Assembly (NCBI GenBank): GCA_022562795.1
Contig: JADFOP010000036.1
Coordinates: 1 to 23,912, forward strand
Length of the DNA stretch: 23,912 nt
DNA from: Nitrospinota bacterium
GTDB lineage: Bacteria; JADFOP01
Direction of reading: 5' to 3'
The first letter of the stretch is position 1; each line of letters opens with the position of its first letter. The position numbers and the translations under genes are program-made. Below are positions 13,361 through 20,666 of this stretch, in pieces. The notes under the pieces are model-generated. The model saw nothing but the letters and a program-made list of their open reading frames with translations. It was not told the DNA's origin and made no database searches.

Positions 13361-13388
13361 ATCATACACTTCGTGGCACAAAAATCAA
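13361..13388 (-). promoter_or_regulatory. Promoter of the small helical protein gene
   Basis: On the minus strand, TTGATT (13383-13388), 16 bases, TATGAT (13361-13366), 35 bases before ATG 13326. Confidence 0.5.
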
Positions 13389-13443
13389 GCCGCATCGTCC
13401 CCAAAGCATGCCAATAAAAACCTGGATGTAAGAAAAGTTTCCC

Positions 13444-13471
13444 TTGCATTGGGGTAACCCTATGTGATATT
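13444..13471 (+). promoter_or_regulatory. Candidate promoter of ilvE
   Basis: TTGCAT (13444-13449), 16 bases, GATATT (13466-13471), preceded by TG in an extended -10 arrangement (TGTGATATT). The leader to the ilvE ATG at 13507 is about 30 bases. The -10 match is moderate. Confidence 0.4.
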
Positions 13472-13506
13472 TTTTGAGGTTCCACGCCTATATTGAGGAA
13501 TCCTAA

Positions 13507-14427
13507 ATGAAGCCGGTGCAAAAAATCTGGCTCAACGGCGAGCTCGTTGATTGGGAGAAGGCCACTACACACATCCTCACCCATACCCTCCACTACGGCC
13601 TTGGTATCTTCGAGGGCATCCGCTGTTACAAGACCGACCGGGGCCCCGCCGTCTTCCGCCTCCAGGAGCATATTGACCGGCTCTACGACTCTGCTAAAAT
13701 CACCCGCATCCCGATTCCCTACCGGCCGGAGGAGCTTATTGAGGCCACGTTCGACCTCATTCGGGTCAACGACCTCGAAGAGTGCTACATTCGTCCTCTG
13801 GCCTTCCTGGGCTACGGCCGGATGGGCCTCAATCCCATCGGGCTGCCGGTCAGCGTGGCCGTGGCGGTCTGGCCATGGGGGGCCTATCTAGGCGAGGAAG
13901 GCCTCACCAAGGGCATAAGGGCCAAGATTAGCTCTTTTACCCGCCACCACCCAAACGTCATGATGACCAAAGCCAAGGTCTGCGGCAACTACGCCAACAG
14001 CCAGCTGGCCAAGGCCGAGGCCATCGAGAACGGCTACGACGAGGCCATCATGCTTGACCCGTGGGGGAATGTGGCCGAAGGCACCGGCGAGAACATCTTC
14101 ATCGTGCGTCGCGGCGACCTTAAGACCCCGCCGCTGAGCGCCATCCTCGAGGGGATCACTAGAGACAGCGTCATCGAGCTGGCCCGCACAATGGGGGTCG
14201 GCCTCCGAGAGGAGGCCTTCAGTCGCGACGAGCTCTATACTGCCGATGAGGCCTTCTTCACCGGAACGGCCGCCGAGATTACCCCCATCCGTGAGGTCGA
14301 TGGCCGAACCATCGGCTCTGGAAAGCCCGGCCACGTAACAACCAAGCTTCAGCAGTCCTTCTTCGACATTGTAACAGGTCGTGACCCCGCCCACGAACAC
14401 TGGTTGACCTACGTACCACCAGCCTAA
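13507..14427 (+). CDS. ilvE: Branched-chain amino acid aminotransferase
   Basis: A 306-residue fold-type IV PLP enzyme. Residues 1-45 carry [20 protein letters not shown] and [14 protein letters not shown]-binding Lys157 lies in the [16 protein letters not shown] segment; [20 protein letters not shown] and [10 protein letters not shown] are the remaining cofactor-binding elements. It transfers the amino group between glutamate and the branched-chain keto acids, the last step of Val, Leu and Ile synthesis. Length matches E. coli IlvE (309). A GAGGA ribosome binding site sits eight bases before ATG 13507. No biosynthetic neighbours are present, so it seems to be a single gene. Confidence 0.95.
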   Translation: MKPVQKIWLNGELVDWEKATTHILTHTLHYGLGIFEGIRCYKTDRGPAVFRLQEHIDRLYDSAKITRIPIPYRPEELIEATFDLIRVNDLEECYIRPLAFLGYGRMGLNPIGLPVSVAVAVWPWGAYLGEEGLTKGIRAKISSFTRHHPNVMMTKAKVCGNYANSQLAKAEAIENGYDEAIMLDPWGNVAEGTGENIFIVRRGDLKTPPLSAILEGITRDSVIELARTMGVGLREEAFSRDELYTADEAFFTGTAAEITPIREVDGRTIGSGKPGHVTTKLQQSFFDIVTGRDPAHEHWLTYVPPA

Positions 14428-14563
14428 ATTGGGAACAAGGAAAATACACGGCCCCCTAGGAGGCAAGCAGTACTAATTTCCTTTCCAAAAGGCCCCATTC
14501 CTAGTAAATTACGCTGAGGGCTCTTGTGCCCGCTAGACTGAGATGGTGTGGAGCGGCTAGACG

Positions 14564-15805
14564 ATGTATTGGGCCAACTTCTTACACATCTACCAGCCCC
14601 CGACGCAGACCGACGAGATAGTAAATAAGGTCGCCCGGGAGGCCTACAGGCCCTTGGTGGAAATTCTCAGGGCTCATCCGGAAGGACGAATAACCCTCAA
14701 CATCAACGCCTGCCTCACCGAGCTCCTCGACCGGTGCGGGCACGGAGACATCATCGATGGGCTGAAGGCCCTGGCCGAGCAAGGCCAGATCGAGCTCACC
14801 GGAAGCGTCAAGTATCACCCCATAATGCCGCTCATTCCACCTGGGGAGATGGAGCGCCAGATTAGGCTCAATGAAGAGACCAACCGGGCATACTTCGGCG
14901 AGGCCTATCATCCCGAGGGGTTCTTCCCGCCGGAAATGTGTTACTCGAAAGAAGTGGCCGATGTGGTCCATAGGCTCGGCTACCGATGGATAATAGTGGA
15001 TGAAATCTCGTACAACGGCCGTCTCAGGGCCCCACCTACGGAGCGGTGCTTCACCGTCTCGGGCCTGGGCCAGTTCGGCGTCTTCTTCAAGGAGCGCAGG
15101 GTCAGCGCCGGCATAACCTACGGCTCGTGCCAGGACCTGGACGCCTTCCATCGCTTCCTCGCCGAAGCTCCCGCGGTGGAAGGCTACCTCCTGAGCGGCA
15201 CCGACGGCGAGGTCTACGGCCATCACCGCCCGGGCCAGGAACGGCTCCTCAAGGAGGCCTTCACCGACCCGACGATAAAGACGGTGACAATTTCGGAGCT
15301 TTTGGACCTCTTCCCGGCCCGCGATGTGGTGGATCCCCTGGACGGCTCTTGGTCGACGTGGGAAGATGAAATGGAACAGCGGCTACCTTATCCGCAGTGG
15401 CTCGACCCCTCCAACCCCATCCACGAGCTTCAATGGGAGCTTGCGCGGCTCGCCATAGAGGCTCTGGAGGCCTTCGAGCATGAGTCGCCCGGCGGGCCCG
15501 ACGCCCGACGGCTCCTCGACGAGGGGCTTCATTCCTGTCAGTGGTGGTGGGCGAGCTGCCGGCCTTGGTGGGATACAGGCATGGTAGATAAAGGGGCTGC
15601 CGTTCTGGTGGAGGCCGTCCAGGCTCTTGAGAGAGCTGTGGCCCAACCGGTCCTGGAGAAAGCCGAGTATTTGAGAGATCGGATTCACACCACCGCCAAG
15701 GCCTGGCACGAGAGCGGAGAGGCAGCGAGCCGAAAGAAGGCCTACCAGGAGGCTCACCGAGAGGTCTCCAGCCTTCTTACCTTCGGCGAAGAAGAAATAC
15801 CTTAG
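14564..15805 (+). CDS. GH57 glycoside hydrolase / glucanotransferase-like protein
   Basis: A 413-residue GH57 protein. The HxYQP block is near the start (HIYQP, His8-Pro12). Region 3, GFFPPEMCYSKE, contains the likely nucleophile Glu124. Region 4, SGTDGEVYGHH, holds the likely acid Asp214. GH57 enzymes act on alpha-glucans as amylases, 4-alpha-glucanotransferases or branching enzymes; I cannot pick the specificity. The WWWASCRPWWDTGMVD segment (from residue 325) is a distinctive helical part seen in related proteins. GGAG stands 10 bases before the ATG. The next GH57 gene begins 16 bases after the stop, which suggests one operon. It has no signal peptide and should be cytoplasmic. Confidence 0.85.
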   Translation: MYWANFLHIYQPPTQTDEIVNKVAREAYRPLVEILRAHPEGRITLNINACLTELLDRCGHGDIIDGLKALAEQGQIELTGSVKYHPIMPLIPPGEMERQIRLNEETNRAYFGEAYHPEGFFPPEMCYSKEVADVVHRLGYRWIIVDEISYNGRLRAPPTERCFTVSGLGQFGVFFKERRVSAGITYGSCQDLDAFHRFLAEAPAVEGYLLSGTDGEVYGHHRPGQERLLKEAFTDPTIKTVTISELLDLFPARDVVDPLDGSWSTWEDEMEQRLPYPQWLDPSNPIHELQWELARLAIEALEAFEHESPGGPDARRLLDEGLHSCQWWWASCRPWWDTGMVDKGAAVLVEAVQALERAVAQPVLEKAEYLRDRIHTTAKAWHESGEAASRKKAYQEAHREVSSLLTFGEEEIP

Positions 15806-15821
15806 CTCGTGGAGGAGGCCC

Positions 15822-17699
15822 ATGACTAATAAGAAGAAGGTGTACGTGGTGCTGGCTTTCCACGCCCACGAGCCACTCTGGGACCTTCCGGGCCAGCTTC
15901 AAAAAACGGTCTCGGACCACAGAATCATCCACGCTATGACACCCGAGCACTACCTACGCAAGCGGGCCAAGGAGGGCCGCAATGTCTACCGCGACATGCT
16001 AGCCCTAGCCTCGGCCCTCGGCGCACCGATTACAATGGACATCACCAACGAGCTCCTCCACCAGATACGAGACGTGCTCCCTAGCACCTTCGAGGAGCTG
16101 GCCCGCGCCTACCAGGACGGCCTCGTTCATCCCCTCTATACGACAGCCCACCATACCCACGCCGCCTTCCTTACCCAGGAGGAACTCTTGGAGGAGATTG
16201 ACCTCAACGCACAATTCCTCCACGACACTCTGGGAGCCACTGAGCCCGCCATCAAGGGCTTCTTTTTCACCGAGGCATCTGTGGACCGACGCTTCCTTCC
16301 CGGCCTGAAGGCCCACGGCATTGACTACATCGTCTTCCCCCACCTCCACCCCGGGAAGTCCGTCTACACTTGCTCGGATCCAGAGGCGGACTACGTTTAC
16401 AAGCCTTTTTTGGTGGAGGGGGGCTTAATCGCCTTGCCGCGCCATTTTCCAGTCTCCCAAGAAATATGGCGCCCAATAACCCGGTGGTATCCCGAAGAGG
16501 TCAAGTACCAGGGTTATCTCATGGGCCAGTATGCCGTCTTCGATACGGAGTACGCATCTGGAGAGACCCTCTCCTTTCCCATAAACAGGCGAGAAGCCAT
16601 TGTCGAGTACACAGCCGTTTTACGCCAAGCCCTCAAGGAGGCTCCCGATGGGGGCCTCATCCTCTACATCCAAGACCTGGAACTCATGGACTTCGGTGAC
16701 GCGGCTCTGGAGATTCTGGAAGAGGCATGGGACCGAGTCACCGGAGAGGGCATCGCGGATGTCCACTTCGTCACCCCACAGGAGTACGTGAAGGAGGCCG
16801 TATCCGATCCGACCGAGCTTGCCTCGGTATCCTTCGAGCGGATCTCGTGGGCGCCAGAAATCAGGCTGGTGGCCCGCTCCGACGGTCATTACCCACCTCT
16901 GGGCGCAGGGGAATTTAGGGGGCTGGATACAGGGAATATATATAGGAAGGACCCTTTCGTCTTCTGGTCCCCTGGACGGTTTTTGACCGATCTCTGCACC
17001 TGGCTAGTGGAATCCTTCGGCTACCCCGTGACCTGCCGGACTCCGGCCACCGTGCTCTCCGAGGAGGGCTACCTGCTGGCGCGCTTTCCCTATCAGGTGA
17101 GGCTTCCCCTCCACCTCAGATTCATGAAAAGGGCCTGCAACTGGGGCTGGAGACCTGACGAAGGGAGAGTCAAGCGCCCATTCCTCCACGCCTACATGTT
17201 GGCCGACTGCCTCCTGCTTCTGCTCAAGCTCAGAGAGGAGATGGCGCCGAAGCCTCCGAAGGTCCTCGACGGCAGGCTACTCGAGGGGCTGTCGCGGCTG
17301 CCGGAACTCACGATCGATCCCCGGGTAGCATACTTGAAATTCGGCCTCGAGCGGCAGCAAGACGAGCGGCAGTTCGACCCGTCCGAGGCGCTTCGCGAGC
17401 TCGACTACGCCAAGGACTTCCGGGCGAAGGCCGAGACCGCCTCCAGGCGCTTAATTGAGATTCTCCCCAAGCTTGATGACCACGAGAACAGAGATCACTG
17501 GATGGACTTTCTGCTGGAGCTACGAGAGCACTGCCGAAATATTTTTCTCGCCTCCGAGCACATTCAGCGAGCCTGGGGCCATGGGGGTGACGTGGAATTC
17601 CTGGTCGTATCTATGTACAAGTATCTTTATGACATCTACCCGCCTATTGGACCCAGGGTAATGGCCGAGGTATGGGGATCGGAGGGTCCCCCGCCCTGA
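15822..17699 (+). CDS. Second GH57 glycoside hydrolase family protein
   Basis: A 625-residue GH57 protein, different from its neighbour. Motifs are HAHEP (His14-Pro18), GFFFTEASVD with likely nucleophile Glu151, and LILYIQDLELMD with Asp285 as candidate acid. Residues 330 to 625 form a mostly helical C-terminal part. There is no signal peptide. An upstream GGAGG precedes the start (GTGGAGGAGGCCC). Members with this layout are annotated as alpha-amylase-like or of unknown activity; I give none. It is the middle gene of GH57, GH57, DUF5752, treT; a gap of about 96 bases separates it from DUF5752. This clustering suggests alpha-glucan and trehalose metabolism. Confidence 0.85.
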   Translation: MTNKKKVYVVLAFHAHEPLWDLPGQLQKTVSDHRIIHAMTPEHYLRKRAKEGRNVYRDMLALASALGAPITMDITNELLHQIRDVLPSTFEELARAYQDGLVHPLYTTAHHTHAAFLTQEELLEEIDLNAQFLHDTLGATEPAIKGFFFTEASVDRRFLPGLKAHGIDYIVFPHLHPGKSVYTCSDPEADYVYKPFLVEGGLIALPRHFPVSQEIWRPITRWYPEEVKYQGYLMGQYAVFDTEYASGETLSFPINRREAIVEYTAVLRQALKEAPDGGLILYIQDLELMDFGDAALEILEEAWDRVTGEGIADVHFVTPQEYVKEAVSDPTELASVSFERISWAPEIRLVARSDGHYPPLGAGEFRGLDTGNIYRKDPFVFWSPGRFLTDLCTWLVESFGYPVTCRTPATVLSEEGYLLARFPYQVRLPLHLRFMKRACNWGWRPDEGRVKRPFLHAYMLADCLLLLLKLREEMAPKPPKVLDGRLLEGLSRLPELTIDPRVAYLKFGLERQQDERQFDPSEALRELDYAKDFRAKAETASRRLIEILPKLDDHENRDHWMDFLLELREHCRNIFLASEHIQRAWGHGGDVEFLVVSMYKYLYDIYPPIGPRVMAEVWGSEGPPP

Positions 17700-17795
17700 A
17701 TAAATGAAGGAATCGGCTACTAATTTGGTATGAATATTGCTGTAAATACCTCTTGAGGTGACTCTACCAGCCCTGGCAGGCATTCCTGGAAGCCC

Positions 17796-18488
17796 ATGAC
17801 AAAGCTCAAGAAAAAGAGAACCAAGACCAAAAAGCCCGTCCGGGCCCTGGCCCCATTTTTGTTTGTCGCGTGCATCGAGCTCAAGGAGATGCTCGGCCGT
17901 CGAGCCCGCGACGAGCTCGATCTCCTTGAGCATTTGGAGGAGGTCCCCGCCGATTCCATCTACTTCCACACTTACTCCTACTTCCTTCGCCACAGCTACG
18001 TAAAGGGCCCATACCCCAACGACTTCGCCACCTGGGCGGCGAGTGAGGTTGGTGACAACGTCCTGGGCGAGCGTCTGGGGCTTCTAAACCCTTTCGCCTT
18101 TGAGTCCGTCGAAGCTCTAAGGAGCGAGATAATCACGATCATCGACGATCATCTACAAGGCCTTCAGGTGGTTCCACGGGTGGTCCATGGGGAACTCTTC
18201 GAGTTTATGAGCTCCCGCATCATTGAGGTCCCCACAGAGTTCGAGGTGGAAACACTGCCGGATTTTGTTGCGGCCCTCAGGAACGTGGAGGCAAGCGCCA
18301 TCTACTTCCACGTCTTCGAAGCCCAGCTCCGCATGGGCAAGGGTCAAAGCGACTTCGCCAGATGGCTGGAGATCGCCGTGGGCCAGGGGGCCCTGGCCGA
18401 ACGCCTGAACAGAATCGACCCGTACCTGCTGAGCCTGGAGGAACTCAGGGCCCAGATTCTCGAGCTCTGTGAAATGGCCCTCGACTGA
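17796..18488 (+). CDS. DUF5752 family protein with internal duplication
   Basis: A 230-residue protein with a Lys-rich N-terminus (MTKLKKKRTKTKKPVR). Two related blocks can be aligned by eye: residues 54-112 (SIYFHTYSYFLRHSY, NDFATWAASEVG, LGERLGLLNPF, SVEALRSEI) and residues 168-221 (AIYFHVFEAQLRMGK, SDFARWLEIAVG, LAERLNRIDPY, SLEELRAQI). So the protein is a tandem duplication of one unit. I place it in DUF5752 by these patterns and by neighbours; the family has no established function and is repeatedly near trehalose or glycogen genes. The gene ends 11 bases before treT, suggesting cotranscription. Ribosome binding is weak (GGAAG). Confidence 0.75.
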   Translation: MTKLKKKRTKTKKPVRALAPFLFVACIELKEMLGRRARDELDLLEHLEEVPADSIYFHTYSYFLRHSYVKGPYPNDFATWAASEVGDNVLGERLGLLNPFAFESVEALRSEIITIIDDHLQGLQVVPRVVHGELFEFMSSRIIEVPTEFEVETLPDFVAALRNVEASAIYFHVFEAQLRMGKGQSDFARWLEIAVGQGALAERLNRIDPYLLSLEELRAQILELCEMALD

Positions 18489-18499
18489 AAGGGAAAGTG

Positions 18500-19726
18500 A
18501 TGCCCAATGCCAGCCTGGAGCAGTATCGCCCATTCGTCCCACCGGGGACCTTGGAGTCCATCTACGCCATGGGCGATCGGGTTGCCGGGACAAGCTTCCT
18601 CCATGTCAACTCGACCCGCGAGGGAGGCGGTGTTGCAGAGATACTGCACCGGCTCATCCCCCTGCTCAAAGAGGTTGGGGTGAAACCCCGATGGGAGGTC
18701 ATCTCCGGCAATCCCCTGTTTTTCGAAACCACCAAGGCATTTCACAATGCCCTCCAGGGAATCGAGCAGCGCATCACCACGGAGATGTTCGATTCATATC
18801 GAGCGTGCAACGAGGAGAACGCCGGGAAGCTCAACCTCGATGCCGACGTCTCAATAATCCACGACCCTCAGCCGGCGGCTTTAATCCTTCATGGGTCCAA
18901 CCGCACGCGGTGGGTCTGGCGATGCCACATAGACGTCGCCAAGCCCCAGAGGAACGTCTGGAGCTTCCTGAAGCCCTACATTCTCAAGTATCACGCCACG
19001 ATCTTCAGTCTCCCTAAGTTCGCTCAGCGACTACCGATGCCCCAGTTTCTCATCTACCCTTCCATCGACCCGTTGAGCGACAAGAACCGGGAGCTGGAAG
19101 CCAAGGAGCAGGAGAAAATCCTGGAGGAGCTTGGTCTACCCCAGGATAAGCCAATACTCCTCCAAGTATCGCGATTCGATAGGTTCAAAGACCCTTTGGG
19201 AGTGATCAAGGCATATCAGCTGGTTAAAGAGACCGTCGACTGCAGGCTGGTCCTCGCCGGGGGCGGAGCCACCGATGATCCCGAGGGCGCCGAGGTCCTG
19301 AACAAGGTCCGGGCCGCCGCAGAAGGGGACCCCGACATCACCATCTACGACCTTCCACCCACGGCTCATCTCCAGATAAACGCTCTGCAGCGGGCCGCCA
19401 CGATCGTCATCCAAAAATCAGTCAGAGAGGGATTCGGCCTCACCGTGGCCGAGGCCATGTGGAAGGGCAAGCCGGTCATCGGCGGGGCTGTTGGAGGTAT
19501 AGCGTCCCAGATAGTCCAGGGGGTCACGGGCTACCTGGTCCATTCCATCGAGGGGGCCGCATTCCGGATACGTTATCTACTGAACCACCCAGAAGTGATT
19601 GCGAAGATGGGGGCCGACGCCAGGGAATTCGTAAGGCAAAACTTCCTCATCACCCGCCACCTTAGAGATTACCTGGCCATTTTGCTGATGATTGGCAATC
19701 TTGAGGATAGCAGAATCACCCTGTAG
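18500..19726 (+). CDS. treT: Trehalose glycosyltransferring synthase (GT4)
   Basis: A 408-residue GT4 enzyme. Motifs that identify TreT are VNSTREGGGVAEIL (near residue 40), IHDPQPAAL (near 121), WRCHIDVA, QVSRFDRFKDP (middle), and REGFGLTVAEAMWKGKPV near residue 315. It makes trehalose from a nucleoside-diphosphate glucose and glucose (EC 2.4.1.245) in a reversible reaction. I start at ATG 18500; GTG 18497 directly before it is a possible alternative. A GGGAAAG ribosome binding site is near. The gene follows DUF5752 and two GH57 genes, a plausible route from alpha-glucan through glucose to trehalose. A bulged hairpin (about 19733-19760) lies after the stop. Confidence 0.9.
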   Translation: MPNASLEQYRPFVPPGTLESIYAMGDRVAGTSFLHVNSTREGGGVAEILHRLIPLLKEVGVKPRWEVISGNPLFFETTKAFHNALQGIEQRITTEMFDSYRACNEENAGKLNLDADVSIIHDPQPAALILHGSNRTRWVWRCHIDVAKPQRNVWSFLKPYILKYHATIFSLPKFAQRLPMPQFLIYPSIDPLSDKNRELEAKEQEKILEELGLPQDKPILLQVSRFDRFKDPLGVIKAYQLVKETVDCRLVLAGGGATDDPEGAEVLNKVRAAAEGDPDITIYDLPPTAHLQINALQRAATIVIQKSVREGFGLTVAEAMWKGKPVIGGAVGGIASQIVQGVTGYLVHSIEGAAFRIRYLLNHPEVIAKMGADAREFVRQNFLITRHLRDYLAILLMIGNLEDSRITL

Positions 19727-19784
19727 GTGTATCATCCGCAGGGTTTTCGTCTGCCGGATTGGCGTCGTTAAGCCTTCGGAGGCT

Positions 19785-19823
19785 CCCATAATAAAGCCCG
19801 CAACGTATTAATTGTTGCGGGCT
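19785..19823 (-). terminator. Terminator of tRNA-Asn
   Basis: On the minus strand, a perfect 10-bp stem, AGCCCGCAAC with GTTGCGGGCT (19795-19804 and 19814-19823), is followed by TTTATTAT. The U-run is broken, so strength may be moderate. It starts nine bases downstream of the tRNA 3' end. Confidence 0.72.
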
Positions 19824-19831
19824 AAGAAATC

Positions 19832-19907
19832 TGGCTCCAGGGGCGGGACTCGAACCCGCAACCTAGTGGTTAACAGCCACCCGCTCTGCCGGTTGAGCTA
19901 CCCTGGA
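19832..19907 (-). tRNA. tRNA-Asn (GTT)
   Basis: Acceptor TCCAGGG with CCCTGGA, D stem GCTC with GAGC, anticodon stem GGTGG with CCACT around CTGTTAA (anticodon GTT), T arm GCGGG-TTCGAGT-CCCGC, discriminator G, encoded CCA. It lies alone between treT and the GreA-type gene. Confidence 0.96.
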
Positions 19908-19921
19908 GCGAAATGCATGCT

Positions 19922-19950
19922 ATTATAACGCCCTACTGGAGGCCCCGCAA
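19922..19950 (-). promoter_or_regulatory. Promoter of tRNA-Asn
   Basis: On the minus strand, TTGCGG (19945-19950), 17 bases, and a perfect TATAAT (19922-19927). The predicted start is a few bases before the tRNA 5' end at 19907. Confidence 0.72.
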
Positions 19951-20028
19951 GGGTAAGTCAGACGGGGTATCGTACGAACTCTGATGGAATTTGAGTCTAA
20001 GGCCAAAAACCAGGGGTGAGAAATTCCG

Positions 20029-20520
20029 ATGGATGAGCTTGCGGCCCTCGTCAACGGCGTCATTGAGGGGATTCGAGATGATCTCAAACGGCTCAACTAC
20101 GAGCTTACCGCCGTCATCCCAAAGGAGTTGGAGAAGGCCCGCTCGTACGGCGACCTGAGCGAAAACTTCGAGTACCACAGCACCAAAGAGCGGCAGGCAT
20201 TTGTGCAGATGCGGGTAAGCCAGCTCAACCGTCGGCTGAGTGACCTTAGAGACCTGCCCCTCCAAAACCTGCCTCGAGAGACCGTTGGCCTCTTCAGCCA
20301 CGTTTTTCTGGAGGATGATGAAGGCGAAGTCTACGACTACAAACTGGTGCTGCCTGAGATGGTGGAGAAAGATTCATGTTCCATTTCGATAGGCGCGCCG
20401 AGGGCTAAGGCTCTTTTAGGCAAGGCTCCCGGGGATCGCGTTCGTCTTCCATCCGAGGGGGGCGGCATAGAGGCCGACATCCTCCGGTTTATCAATCCAT
20501 GGGGTGAGGAGATCGACTAA
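20029..20520 (+). CDS. GreA/GreB family transcription elongation factor
   Basis: A 163-residue protein. The N-terminal coiled coil includes the tip motif ARSYGDLSENFEYHSTKERQAF, in which Asp42 and Glu45 match the acidic residues that Gre factors insert in the RNA polymerase secondary channel. The C-terminal globular domain has VFLEDDEGEVYDYKLV and IGAPRAKALLGKAPGDRV, conserved in GreA and GreB. It rescues backtracked RNA polymerase by stimulating transcript cleavage. GreA versus GreB cannot be decided from this; length suits GreA (158). GGGGTGAG precedes ATG. No operon partner; the nearby minus gene converges and the 10-bp array lies between them. Confidence 0.88.
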   Translation: MDELAALVNGVIEGIRDDLKRLNYELTAVIPKELEKARSYGDLSENFEYHSTKERQAFVQMRVSQLNRRLSDLRDLPLQNLPRETVGLFSHVFLEDDEGEVYDYKLVLPEMVEKDSCSISIGAPRAKALLGKAPGDRVRLPSEGGGIEADILRFINPWGEEID

Positions 20521-20575
20521 ACCCTCACCGACCTTACGCCTCCCCGGCCCTCTCCAAACCGGGAGGTGTGAAAGC

Positions 20576-20653
20576 TTCCCGGAAATCGCTAATTCGGAAA
20601 ATCCCGGAAAATCTCTTATTCGGAAAATCGCGGAAAATCGCGGAAAATCCGCC
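20576..20653 (-). repeat. 10-bp array, TCCGCGATTT-type, copy 2 (inverted)
   Basis: Reading on the minus strand: two exact TCCGCGATTT units, TCCGAATA, TCCGGGATTT and TCCGAAT in the same 10-bp phase as the array at 12651-12775, which is on the plus strand. It occupies the gap between the convergent GreA-type and GH57-DUF3536 genes. Confidence 0.75.
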
Positions 20654-20666
20654 ATCCTCTCGCCCC

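Noticed and set aside
12991-13431. Plus-strand 146-residue frame opposite the small helical protein
   Set aside because: No ribosome binding site; it overlaps both the tRNA-Lys promoter and the promoter of the minus gene, and its composition is mixed rather than protein-like.
14428-14563. Promoter or terminator between ilvE and the first GH57 gene
   Set aside because: Only weak hexamers and short stems; no convincing combination.
20416-20655. Minus-strand 79-residue frame with repeated FPRFSAIFR-type peptide
   Set aside because: The peptide repeat comes from the 10-bp DNA array, which is out of phase with codons; no ribosome binding site and it overlaps the GreA-type gene.
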